Shown: positions 1-6,034 of the stretch, in pieces | How positions within the stretch are numbered: position 1 is the stretch's first letter | Layout: the number at the start of each line of letters is the position of its first letter | Source: an uncultured Oscillospiraceae bacterium | Lineage (GTDB): Bacteria > Bacillota_A > Clostridia > Oscillospirales > Oscillospiraceae | Assembly: GCA_910579155.1 (NCBI GenBank) | Contig: CAJTTS010000114.1 | Coordinates: 1-9,428, forward strand | DNA: 9,428 nt | Reading direction: 5' to 3' | Made by a program: the position numbers and the translations under genes | The notes under the pieces: model-generated | Database searches by the model: none | What the model was told of the DNA's origin: nothing | Seen by the model: the letters and a program-made list of their open reading frames with translations, nothing else

Positions 1-335
1 GCTTTAGCCAGCCGGGCAATTTCAAAGAAGAGAGTGCCTCTGGCGTCATTGAATCCTTTTCTTTTGCCAGCATTAGAAAACGCCTGGCAGGGAAAACCTC
101 CACACAGGAGGTCGAAGGGGGGCAGGTCTGCGGGGTCGATCTTTGTGGCGTCTGGATAGTATCGTTCCTCCTCTCGGATGTGGTGGATGGCGCGGTAGCT
201 GGCGTCGGCGTACTTGTCGATCTCGCAGTGGCCAACGCATTGGAAGCCCCCGGCCCGGTCCAGTCCGGCCCGGAAGCCGCCGATCCCCGCGAACATATCA
301 AAATAGCGGATCAGGTCATTCGTCACCTCCATCAT
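1..335 (-). CDS. DNA (cytosine-5-)-methyltransferase, N-terminal part (cut by left edge)
   Basis: The reading frame stays open from an ATG-ATG pair at 335 to the window edge, giving 111 residues of the amino-terminal part of a C5-cytosine DNA methyltransferase. Motif I, the S-adenosylmethionine-binding loop, is seen as FDMFAGIGGFRAGL (residues 12-25). Motif IV is seen as CGGFPCQAFS (78-87), with the catalytic cysteine in PCQ at residue 83. Such enzymes transfer a methyl group to C5 of cytosine at a short recognition site. The target-recognition region lies outside the window, so specificity is unknown, as is whether a restriction enzyme follows. The start lies inside the 3' end of the preceding small gene (316-621), which points to translational coupling. 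A good GGAGGTG ribosome-binding sequence at 324-330 sits after the ATG pair, so a non-ATG start just downstream (GTG at 326 or CTG further on) is also possible. Family assignment is firm. Confidence 0.93.
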   Translation of the reverse strand, partial: MMEVTNDLIRYFDMFAGIGGFRAGLDRAGGFQCVGHCEIDKYADASYRAIHHIREEERYYPDATKIDPADLPPFDLLCGGFPCQAFSNAGKRKGFNDARGTLFFEIARLAK

Positions 336-621
336 TTTGCAGCGCAAGCAGAAAGCCGAGGACATTGTCATCCAAGTCCCCGGCCCCCTGCGGCTGCTCG
401 GTTTTTTCTTTTACAGAGATAAATTCCACGCTGTGCAGTTCCTCCCGGATGACCGCGCGGATCTCCTCCAGCAGAGCGTCCCGTTTATAGCCCTTGCAGA
501 TCATCCGGCACACAGCGTCCGTCCGCTGTCCAGCGGGGATAGCCCGGATGATTCCCCACGCCTCCCGCTGGTGGGGAGCGGAGAGGTTGAGGGAGAGGTT
601 CACCCGCCGCTTATCCGCCAC
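316..621 (-). CDS. ParR-like small partner of the ParM-type segregation protein
   Basis: This 101-residue protein begins at GTG 621, inside the last codons of the parM-like gene (11-base overlap). Its N-terminal strand (KRRVNLSLNLSAPHQREAW) followed by two predicted helices resembles ribbon-helix-helix centromere-binding adaptors, and the position straight after an actin-like ParM gene is where ParR adaptors are found. In such systems ParR binds centromere repeats and caps the growing ParM filament. The C-terminal part (residues 65-101) is acidic (for example GAGDLDDN) and may be the filament-contacting tail. The GAAGG-like sequence is directly next to the GTG, so initiation probably relies on coupling to parM. 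Its TGA stop lies at 318-316, inside the start of the methyltransferase gene. The assignment rests on size, context and fold impression, not on a clear motif. Confidence 0.65.
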   Translation of the reverse strand: MADKRRVNLSLNLSAPHQREAWGIIRAIPAGQRTDAVCRMICKGYKRDALLEEIRAVIREELHSVEFISVKEKTEQPQGAGDLDDNVLGFLLALQNDGGDE

Positions 622-1543
622 CCTTCACACCCCGCGACAACTGGCCCACAAGGCGCTCGTAGCCTTTGGCGTTCAGGCATACGTCATCCAGGATAAGAGG
701 CCGGCAAAGGCCGTCTGTGGCCGACACATGGCGCTTCAGGAGCGCCGCCCCGCCGCCCAGGAAGATGGCGGGCATGGCACGGGTATCCAGGCCGCTCTCG
801 GTAATGGCGGACAGCAGGCGGCGGGTATAGGCTCCGGCCTCCCGGTGGATGATCTCCCTAACCTGTTCGCCTGTGCTGCCGGACTCACCCCGGAGACAGC
901 TCTCGATCTGCGCCGCCGTCATGGACAGGCCCAGGGAGCGGCGGATCTGCTCGGCGATCTCGTCCAGACAGCGGATCATGCCCAGCTCTAAACTGCGGCA
1001 GGTGGCGGCGTTGGGGATTCGCCCATCCAGCCGCATCAGGTCCACCGTCCAGCCGCCGATATCCGCCACGATGACGGAGGGTTCGTCCAGCAGCTCTGTC
1101 TGGGTGAGTACGGCGGCATATCCCTGGGGGAACAGGGATACCGCTTCGATGGTCACGGTGTAGGCCGCCCATTCATAGTGGAAGGACACCGGCTTGCCAT
1201 CCCGCAACAGATATTCCCTGAACTTTTTCTTATCCCGCCCAAAGCTGGTGAGGGGCAGGCCCGCCGCCAGGTGAACAGCCGCCGTAGGTCCTGCCTGCCG
1301 GTGTTCCAACTCCTTTGCGATGGCCGCCAGGGTGAGCAGGTAGTAGTCCTCCGTCACCGTTTTGTCCTTTTGGAGCGGTTGGCGTCCGGTGCCCACCACA
1401 TAGTACCTGCCGTCCAGCTCCAGCACGTCCTTGCGGGTGTAGGGCTCGTGCTCGTATCCCACCAGGCCGGTGGAGAAGGAGAAATGGGTGGTTTTCGTGG
1501 CAGCGTACCCATGGTCCACCCCGATCATAACTGTGTTGCTCAT
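611..1543 (-). CDS. parM: ParM/StbA-family actin-like plasmid segregation ATPase
   Basis: This 310-residue protein has the layout of an actin-like ATPase: phosphate-1 loop GVDHGYAATKT (8-18), phosphate-2 loop VIVADIGGWTVDL (157-169) and adenosine loop AIFLGGGAALLK (259-270). The length matches ParM/Alp-type filament proteins (about 300-340 residues). Such proteins polymerise with ATP and push apart plasmid copies held by a ParR-type adaptor; here that adaptor would be the overlapping gene downstream. The ATG at 1543 forms an ATGA overlap with the stop of the DUF4240 gene upstream. There is therefore no intergenic room for the centromere-like repeats that often precede parM, so any parC site must be inside a coding region or elsewhere. 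The ribosome-binding sequence (GCGAGACG) is weak, which again suggests coupling. The family is clear; the exact subfamily is not. Confidence 0.9.
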   Translation of the reverse strand: MSNTVMIGVDHGYAATKTTHFSFSTGLVGYEHEPYTRKDVLELDGRYYVVGTGRQPLQKDKTVTEDYYLLTLAAIAKELEHRQAGPTAAVHLAAGLPLTSFGRDKKKFREYLLRDGKPVSFHYEWAAYTVTIEAVSLFPQGYAAVLTQTELLDEPSVIVADIGGWTVDLMRLDGRIPNAATCRSLELGMIRCLDEIAEQIRRSLGLSMTAAQIESCLRGESGSTGEQVREIIHREAGAYTRRLLSAITESGLDTRAMPAIFLGGGAALLKRHVSATDGLCRPLILDDVCLNAKGYERLVGQLSRGVKGGG

Positions 1544-1561
1544 CGTGCGTCGTCTCGCTTT
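1538..1561. repeat. Direct repeat copy 1, at the DUF4240/parM junction
   Basis: The first 24 bases match the copy at 2212-2235 at 20 positions, including an unbroken GCTCATCGTGC. This copy contains the stop of the DUF4240 gene and the start of parM. The matching run extends outside the shared ATGA overlap, into the codons before the stop. Confidence 0.6.
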
Positions 1562-2217
1562 CGTTTCACTTTTTTACTTTTCGGCCCTTGCCGTGCCGCC
1601 TGAATGTCTGGGTCGTTAAGATCCCAGTTGCAGAACGGCAGCGCAGTAAATGTTCTGATTTCCTCCGGTGTCAGGTATTTGGCGCACAGCCGGGGAAGGT
1701 AAAGGGGAATCTCCTCGTTGTTATAGAGGTAATTAACGCCCGTGCCGTACACGATGTCCTGTGCCAATTTCGTTTTCAACACCTGGATTTCAGCCAGATC
1801 GAAAATTTTATAGATGGGCCGTCCAGTGAGTTCCTGATAGGCGGGCTTTCCCATATAGACAAGAGGCTCAAACAGGCGCTTCCGATAGTCCGCTGCGTCT
1901 GCGAGGGTGTCTGGATCTCTCAGTGCCGCCATATACACTTCCTTACCCTGCCCCACCAGCCATCTGCGGAAATCAAGAAAGCCATATTCGGTGAAGCCAT
2001 ACCGGTCCATGACGGCGGCTGCGCTCCACAATCCATACTGATGGGCCAGCTTTATGTAAGCGCTGGCAATGTCATCGAATTGTTTCGCCTGCTCCGGCCC
2101 CATGCCCATCAACTGTTCCATCAGCCATTCATTGGGGCCGCCCCGGTGCTCTTTGGCCTGATTGATTAGGGCCCAGAAGGTGTCCCGATCGATCTCCGTA
2201 ATGGCAGGATCGCTCAT
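1540..2217 (-). CDS. DUF4240 domain protein of unknown function
   Basis: This is a 225-residue soluble protein with no signal peptide or membrane segment. The N-terminal half fits the DUF4240 pattern as I know it: an opening DTFWALINQAKE (12-23), a central Y(K)LWSAAAVMDRYGFTEYGFLDFRRWLVGQGKEVY (about 60-94), then an acidic Asp-Pro-Asp segment. The C-terminal half (about 120-205) is not recognised. The tail is strongly basic (KSKKVKRKRDDAR), which could bind nucleic acid. The domain has no established biochemical role; in other genomes it appears as stand-alone proteins, sometimes near toxin-type clusters. The start has a GAGGTG ribosome-binding sequence and overlaps the preceding gene by ATGA; the end overlaps parM by ATGA. 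Both overlaps share the sequence GCACGATGAGC. Confidence 0.75.
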   Translation of the reverse strand: MSDPAITEIDRDTFWALINQAKEHRGGPNEWLMEQLMGMGPEQAKQFDDIASAYIKLAHQYGLWSAAAVMDRYGFTEYGFLDFRRWLVGQGKEVYMAALRDPDTLADAADYRKRLFEPLVYMGKPAYQELTGRPIYKIFDLAEIQVLKTKLAQDIVYGTGVNYLYNNEEIPLYLPRLCAKYLTPEEIRTFTALPFCNWDLNDPDIQAARQGPKSKKVKRKRDDAR

Positions 2218-2235
2218 CGTGCTTCACCTCGTTTT
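2212..2235. repeat. Direct repeat copy 2, at the upstream junction of the DUF4240 gene
   Basis: This copy contains the stop of the 211-residue unknown gene and the start of the DUF4240 gene. Together with the copy at 1538 it brackets the DUF4240 gene exactly, as would be seen if the gene were a cassette gained by recombination between short repeats, or if both junctions share a selected translation-coupling signal. Confidence 0.6.
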
Positions 2236-2849
2236 TTCTCGTTTTTTTGCTGGAACAGCCCCCTCGCCTGCTCTGGCGCGGGGGACAGGATAGACTGGAA
2301 CCCCAGATTTTCCAGCGTCTTGACATACAGCTCCCGCTCAAATTCTTGGTATTCCGGGGTGGTGGCGTCCACCTTGCCCAGCACCGCCTTTTCATAGCAG
2401 GCGCCGGGGACAACCTCCCACGTTACCGCGTGGAACTGGGCGGCGGTGAGGTAGCGCAGGAGCATATGCCCATCCGCCGCCTCAAATAGTCCCCGTTTAT
2501 CCTCATAGGGGAATTGGGTGTAAATATTGATACCGGTGAGGCGCTTTGCCGCATGAAACATGGTTATGCCGTATCTGTCCAAATATGGGGCGATCAGCCC
2601 ATAAAACCGCTTCATTTCCTCTGTGGATGACACCTTGGGACTGACAGCCAGAAGCGCGGAGCGAAATTCACCGGCCTCGTTTCGAAGTTTCTCACACTCA
2701 CGCTCAAACAGGAATTTATCAAGTTCCGCTTGGTCAACGCATTCGGCCAATTCCTGTTCAATTTGGGCGGAGTGCTGCTGTTCAGCTTCCATTTCCCGCA
2801 GGAGATCCGGGTGCGTCAGTACAGCACGGAGGTTTTTCCAAAAGTCCAT
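2214..2849 (-). CDS. Unrecognised 211-residue protein with N-terminal coiled coil
   Basis: I do not recognise this protein. The frame is open further upstream to 2996, but the start at 2849 (MDFWKNLRAVL) is preferred: it follows the stop of the upstream gene by two bases and has a GGCGGG sequence at suitable distance, whereas the longer version would overlap that gene heavily with proline/arginine-rich sequence. Residues about 18-65 are rich in Glu, Gln and Leu and look like a coiled coil (EMEAEQQHSAQIEQELAE). A mixed globular part follows with aromatic residues (FYGLIAPYLDRYGITMFHAAKRLTG). The tail is basic (QQKNEKKRGEAR). There is no signal peptide or membrane segment. The gene ends in an ATGA overlap with the DUF4240 gene and so is probably co-translated with it. 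Confidence 0.72.
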   Translation of the reverse strand: MDFWKNLRAVLTHPDLLREMEAEQQHSAQIEQELAECVDQAELDKFLFERECEKLRNEAGEFRSALLAVSPKVSSTEEMKRFYGLIAPYLDRYGITMFHAAKRLTGINIYTQFPYEDKRGLFEAADGHMLLRYLTAAQFHAVTWEVVPGACYEKAVLGKVDATTPEYQEFERELYVKTLENLGFQSILSPAPEQARGLFQQKNEKKRGEAR

Positions 2850-2851
2850 GC

Positions 2852-3235
2852 TTATCCCGCCTTTCTGAACTTGGTCAGAAATCGGTCCAGCACATGGATA
2901 CGACCCTGCACCTTGGCGGCGGACACGTCCAGCCCGCTCATCTGGCCCTGGATGCGGCGGCGGATGGCCTTCAGCGCCTGCTGGTCGTTGCAGCACTCCA
3001 CCACCACATACTCGCTGCCGTGGGCCAGCACCTCCCGTTTGCCCGTCTCGTCCCGGATGCTGGCCATCAGCCGTTGACCTAAACGCTTGCGGTAGCTGTC
3101 TTGGAGCGCCCCATCGTCGCCGCGCACATCGTATTTTGCCAGAATGGCAGCGATCTCCCCGGAGCTGATCCGCATTTCGGTGAACAGCCGGTCCATGATC
3201 TCCGCCTCCGCCTGGGGCGGCAGGATGGGCTTCAT
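2852..3235 (-). CDS. Unrecognised 127-residue helical protein
   Basis: The preferred start is ATG 3235 (MKPILPPQAEAEIMDRL), which makes an ATGA overlap with the preceding gene; the longer open frame up to 3412 is antisense-like filler. The protein is mostly charged helix. Segments such as EIMDRLFTEMRISSGEIAAILAKYD (about 12-36) and the basic ALKAIRRRIQGQM region (about 86-98) could support protein or nucleic acid binding, but no family motif is visible. It ends in FLTKFRKAG, and its stop is two bases from the start of the 211-residue gene. No membrane segment or signal peptide is seen. Context suggests an accessory protein of the element; no function is proposed. Confidence 0.7.
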   Translation of the reverse strand: MKPILPPQAEAEIMDRLFTEMRISSGEIAAILAKYDVRGDDGALQDSYRKRLGQRLMASIRDETGKREVLAHGSEYVVVECCNDQQALKAIRRRIQGQMSGLDVSAAKVQGRIHVLDRFLTKFRKAG

Positions 3236-3744
3236 CGTTCTGCCCCCTTCTGCCTGAGCGCCTTGGCCTTTGATGGCATATGGCGGGCTGGGTCGGGTGT
3301 ACCTTGGGCCAGCTCCGGGCCCAGCCCGTTCACATACCGGATCATCTCCCGCACATTGCCGCACTGGAACTCCGGCTCCTGGAAGCCGTACCGCTCCGTG
3401 TACAACACCCACTTGGCGTTTTCGTGGGGGCAGTCCAGCGTTATCAAGAAGTATTTCCCGTCCCGCTCCCCGGCCAGCGGCTCAAACCGCGCATCGTCAT
3501 ACAGCGGACCATCCATGGGGCAATTATTTTTGAACCAGACATAGTAATTGTCCAGGATGAATGGATCGGTGATGCCCATGACTGCGGGGGCGATCTGCTT
3601 CAGGCGGCCCGCCAGGGACTCGTCCCGGCAGAACCAGTCATACCAGCCCGCCTCGATCTGGACGGATCGGGCCTTATCGCTGAACGCGCCCATCCGGTAC
3701 ATCGTCTGCCACTGGCGGACAGAGACATTTTCACGCACCGTCAT
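3232..3744 (-). CDS. Unrecognised 168-170-residue protein with AGWYDWFCRDESL motif
   Basis: The protein carries a distinctive aromatic segment, VQIEAGWYDWFCRDESLAGR (about 28-47), and a second one, YVWFKNNCPMDGPLYDDARF (about 68-87). From memory, uncharacterised proteins of phages and conjugative elements in Firmicutes share the AGWYDWFC...SL and FKNNCPM..LYDD pattern; this could not be checked. No function is known to me. The ATG at 3744 lies one base from the strong GGGGAGG sequence, which is too close; the GTG at 3738 is at normal spacing and is probably the true start (168 residues). The gene overlaps the next by ATGA at its end. It is the first gene after a 66-base gap downstream of the initiator-like gene. 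Confidence 0.75.
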   Translation of the reverse strand: MTVRENVSVRQWQTMYRMGAFSDKARSVQIEAGWYDWFCRDESLAGRLKQIAPAVMGITDPFILDNYYVWFKNNCPMDGPLYDDARFEPLAGERDGKYFLITLDCPHENAKWVLYTERYGFQEPEFQCGNVREMIRYVNGLGPELAQGTPDPARHMPSKAKALRQKGAER

Positions 3745-3810
3745 CCCTCCCCAGCTTCAGCGTTTGTTTTTTCAATCAGACACCTCGTTTCGTATGGATT
3801 TTTGTTCTTT

Positions 3811-4686
3811 TTAGGCGCTGTTGGCCTGCATCGTGTAGTGGTTCTCCTTGGAGGCCGGGGCGTCGAACAGCGCCGCCAGCAGGTATGCCTTGGTGTTGCG
3901 CACCCGGGTCTTGTTTTCCAGGATGGCGTCCAGCAGGCGTTCGATGTGGGAGCTGTTGATCTGCGCGAACCGCTCCCGCACCAGCGTCGTGGGATATTCC
4001 CGGTTCCGCCCGATGCGGATGGTGGGGCTCTCCGTCAGGGCGGCCTCCAGCATGATCTCCACGAACTCGTCCACCTGCTCCCGGTTCTCCACGGTGCGGA
4101 TACAGCCGTACTCGATCTGCGCCCTGATCCGCTCCAGCTCCGAATGTACGTCGGGACAGGGCCTGTTCTCCGCACAGCCCGCCCCGCTGGGCGCGCCCGC
4201 GCGGGCGTTCCGTCCTTCTGTCTGTCGGGATAGATTAGTTTTTGATCGATTCGTACTTACTTGATTAGTATTTAATTGCGCGGGCTTCGCCGCACATGGC
4301 GCTGCCGCATCCGGCCCCGCCATATACGGGTTTTCCGGACGTGGCAAAGGCATATCCGGCCCCTCCGGTTGCGGTGGCGGCGTATCCGGCTCGATGGGCT
4401 GCTCATAGATCACATATTCGGTATCGGTGATCCGCCCATTTGCCCCGCGAAGCTGGCGGCGGACGATGTAACCCGCCTGCTCCAGCTCCCGGATGGCGGA
4501 GCCGATAGCGTCCACGCCCTCCTTGCAGATGGCGGCCAGCCCCCGAGTGGTGTAGTTCCAGGACTCCGGCAGGGACAGCATGATGGACAGCAGGCCCTTG
4601 GCTTTCAGGGACAGGCCGGTGTCCTTTAAATGATGGTTGCTCATGACGGTATAATCCCGCGTCCGTTCCACTCTGAAAATTGCCAT
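3811..4686 (-). CDS. Replication-initiator-like winged-helix protein (DUF6017 type)
   Basis: This 291-residue protein has the three-part plan of the Clostridia mobile-element initiator/helix-turn-helix family. An N-terminal winged helix (1-95) includes the typical TVMSNHHLKDTGLSLKAKG (13-31), SLPESWNYTTRGLAAICKEG (38-57) and a wing ending in TEYVIYE. A proline-rich then Asn/Thr-rich hinge follows (96-160). The C-terminal domain (180-291) starts ELERIRAQIEYG and matches my recollection of DUF6017. Relatives are annotated as replication initiator protein A or DnaD-like; the likely role is binding the element's origin to start replication, though a purely regulatory role is possible. The start at 4686 has GGAGTG ten bases upstream. 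The hinge DNA is strikingly AT-rich (4231-4277), with three repeat units at 15-base spacing, while nearby hinge DNA is very GC-rich (perfect 14-bp palindrome at 4194-4207). A terminator-like hairpin lies upstream, so it may have its own transcript. Confidence 0.85.
   Translation of the reverse strand: MAIFRVERTRDYTVMSNHHLKDTGLSLKAKGLLSIMLSLPESWNYTTRGLAAICKEGVDAIGSAIRELEQAGYIVRRQLRGANGRITDTEYVIYEQPIEPDTPPPQPEGPDMPLPRPENPYMAGPDAAAPCAAKPAQLNTNQVSTNRSKTNLSRQTEGRNARAGAPSGAGCAENRPCPDVHSELERIRAQIEYGCIRTVENREQVDEFVEIMLEAALTESPTIRIGRNREYPTTLVRERFAQINSSHIERLLDAILENKTRVRNTKAYLLAALFDAPASKENHYTMQANSA
4233..4270 (-). repeat. Three iteron-like repeats at exact 15-bp spacing, possible origin element
   Basis: On the minus strand the 8-base units TACTAATC (4270-4263), TACGAATC (4255-4248) and AACTAATC (4240-4233) start 15 bases apart. 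They sit in an AT-rich island inside the hinge of the initiator-like gene and encode a five-residue period (NTNQV, STNRS, KTNLS). In RepA_N-family plasmids the origin lies within the initiator gene and contains iterons; whether that applies here is inference. Confidence 0.5.
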
Positions 4687-4710
4687 TTCTTAAACACTCC
4701 AATCAAACAA

Positions 4711-4744
4711 ATATAAGGGCCGGAGCGCGTCAGCGCCCCGGCCC
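4711..4744 (-). terminator. Terminator-like hairpin between DUF4314 and the initiator-like gene
   Basis: Read on the minus strand, a 12-bp stem (4744-4733 paired with 4728-4717, one G-U pair) with a TGAC loop is followed by TTATATTTG. The stem is very GC-rich and the U-rich tail is imperfect. It would end or attenuate the ssb-parB-DUF4314 transcript before the initiator-like gene. Confidence 0.6.
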
Positions 4745-4792
4745 AGCCGATTTTTTATTATGATAAATGACGGCAAGCGGCCGCCTGCTCAT
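4730..4792 (-). other. Possible 20-codon ORF after DUF4314 (vestigial start?)
   Basis: An ATG overlapping the DUF4314 stop (ATGA at 4792-4789) opens a 20-codon frame ([20 protein letters not shown]) that ends inside the terminator hairpin. It has the same stop/start context as the true gene junctions of this operon, so it may be what remains of a lost gene or merely a by-product of the shared junction sequence. Expression is unsupported. Confidence 0.2.
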
Positions 4793-5094
4793 CGTTCTTG
4801 TCCGCCGCCTCCGGCTTTGTGCCGGGAATTGGGCCTGTCATGGGCGTTGGGACCAGCCTTTTCGGGCTCGTCCGGCGGCAGGACGGTGAAAACATCCTTG
4901 CCCGGCACCAACCCCAGGCCCCGGCCATTGTCCCATTTGATGTGCAGGGTGCCCGCATCGTCGATGTCAAACAGGGTTCCCCTGGTCCCAGGCTCGACAG
5001 GCCGCGGGTCGTCCACCATCTCCACCAGTTCGATCCTGGAGCCAACGGGGTACCGCGCCCGCAAAGCGTCCAGCCGTTCCCTTCGGATCATCAT
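4789..5094 (-). CDS. DUF4314 domain protein
   Basis: This 101-residue protein starts at the ATG-ATG pair at 5094, four bases after the parB stop; the longer frame to 5166 lies within parB and is not used. The GGGGGGTGAGG upstream is a strong ribosome-binding sequence. Residues about 5-70 match DUF4314 as I know it: [20 protein letters not shown], then an acidic loop with [33 protein letters not shown], which suggests a small SH3-like beta barrel. The remaining 30 residues ([24 protein letters not shown]) are low-complexity, polar and probably disordered. DUF4314 genes often follow parB-like genes in Clostridia conjugative elements; their biochemical role is not known. The family call is good; the function is open. 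Confidence 0.85.
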   Translation of the reverse strand: MMIRRERLDALRARYPVGSRIELVEMVDDPRPVEPGTRGTLFDIDDAGTLHIKWDNGRGLGLVPGKDVFTVLPPDEPEKAGPNAHDRPNSRHKAGGGGQER

Positions 5095-5098
5095 GTCC

Positions 5099-6034
5099 TC
5101 ACCCCCCTTCTGTGCCGCCCACCTCAATGGGCAGCATCTTCTCCAAAATATCCGCGATGGCGGCAAACACCCCGGACAGCTCCCGGGCCTCCTTGACCGA
5201 GTCCTCGATCTCGTCCTGCCTCATCCGGGCGCCCTCCACCCAGAGCCGCACATTTTCCTCGCTGGGGGTGAGCAGCACCGCCCGCTCAAAGGCTTTGCAG
5301 AACAGCCCCGCCACCTTGCCCCGGTGCTCAGCCTCAACGTCCAGCACCCGGATCTCCTTTTTTGCCTTGAGCAGCTCCACCGCCTGGGCGGCGGCCTCGG
5401 CCCGCTGCTCCTCCGGTACATCCTGGAGCTGGCGGGTCAGGTTGTAACCCTGGTTGATGGACAGGTCGCCGCTGTCCAAAGCCTCCCGGATGGGGGCTGG
5501 GGCGTGCTCGTCGATCTGCATCACCTTGCCCATGGTGCGCTCACCCAGGCCCACAGCTTCGGCCAGTTCTTTGCGGGTATCCACAGGAGAAATCGGGTTC
5601 GGCAATATTGCCAAACCCGATTTTGCGTCCTCACTTTTCTGATCCCCGCCGCCTGCAGACATATTTTCTTTTGCCCTGGCCTCAATGTCCGGCTTCAGCC
5701 GGAGGGCGATCTTGCCCAGCTCCCACTTGTCCAGGTTGCGGCGGCCCTTCTGGGTGTCCAGCGCCCACTGCTTGGCCTCCAGCATATCTTCAAACGAGAA
5801 CACGGCCATCTGGTAGGGCAGGCCGTGCTGTTCGCACAGCCTCTGCCGGTTGTGGCCGTCAATGACCACCATGTCCTCGTTGACGATGACCGGGGAGTAG
5901 CAGCCGTTTTTCAGGATGTCCGCCTCCAGGGCGGCGAGCTGCTCCCCCGTCAGCGGGGGGAGCAGTTCAGCCATCTCAGGCAGGACGGTGGGGCTGCGCT
6001 CCGTACTGCTGTATATGGTTCCGGTGTTGCGCAT
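5099..6034 (-). CDS. ParB/RepB/Spo0J-like partition protein
   Basis: The 311-residue protein has a ParB N-terminal (CTP-binding/nuclease-fold) domain at about residues 25-120, with the signature [16 protein letters not shown] (56-71) in place of the GERR box of chromosomal ParB, and a helix-turn-helix segment at about 152-200 ([20 protein letters not shown] and [15 protein letters not shown]). A helical C-terminal region follows, rich in Glu/Ala. Element-borne proteins of this kind bind DNA sites and help maintain or regulate the element; no ParA ATPase is in this window. The ATG at 6034 shares one base with the ssb stop (TGATG), so the two are coupled. Residues 138-149 ([12 protein letters not shown]) are encoded by a 34-bp near-perfect palindrome in the linker between the two domains, an unusual feature. 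Family is clear; the exact role is inferred. Confidence 0.88.
   Translation of the reverse strand: MRNTGTIYSSTERSPTVLPEMAELLPPLTGEQLAALEADILKNGCYSPVIVNEDMVVIDGHNRQRLCEQHGLPYQMAVFSFEDMLEAKQWALDTQKGRRNLDKWELGKIALRLKPDIEARAKENMSAGGGDQKSEDAKSGLAILPNPISPVDTRKELAEAVGLGERTMGKVMQIDEHAPAPIREALDSGDLSINQGYNLTRQLQDVPEEQRAEAAAQAVELLKAKKEIRVLDVEAEHRGKVAGLFCKAFERAVLLTPSEENVRLWVEGARMRQDEIEDSVKEARELSGVFAAIADILEKMLPIEVGGTEGG
5590..5623. repeat. 34-bp near-perfect palindrome inside the parB-like gene
   Basis: The arms are 17 bp each around an AAT|ATT centre (5606/5607), with only the 5600/5613 pair mismatched. It falls in the linker between the ParB domain and the helix-turn-helix, starting exactly on a codon boundary in the coding strand. 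There is no U-run after it, so it is not an intrinsic terminator. It could be a DNA-binding site (such as a parS-like or autoregulatory site), an mRNA hairpin, or an inserted palindromic element. Confidence 0.85.

Noticed and set aside
2850..2996. N-terminal extension of the 211-residue protein to 2996
   Set aside because: The extension fully overlaps the preceding gene in another frame and is Pro/Gly/Arg-rich; the start at 2849 has correct spacing and a ribosome-binding sequence.
3745..3790. Possible 14-codon leader peptide with TTG start before the 168-170-residue gene
   Set aside because: It needs a TTG start, has no attenuator-like structure and overlaps the next gene's ribosome-binding site; too weak to call.
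4194..4207. Perfect 14-bp palindrome CGCCCGCGCGGGCG
   Set aside because: It sits in a very GC-rich Ala/Gly/Arg-coding hinge where such palindromes arise easily; no further support for a function.
3280..4233. Plus-strand open frame of 317 codons
   Set aside because: It runs antisense to two minus-strand genes and shows no domain; it is a codon-bias shadow.
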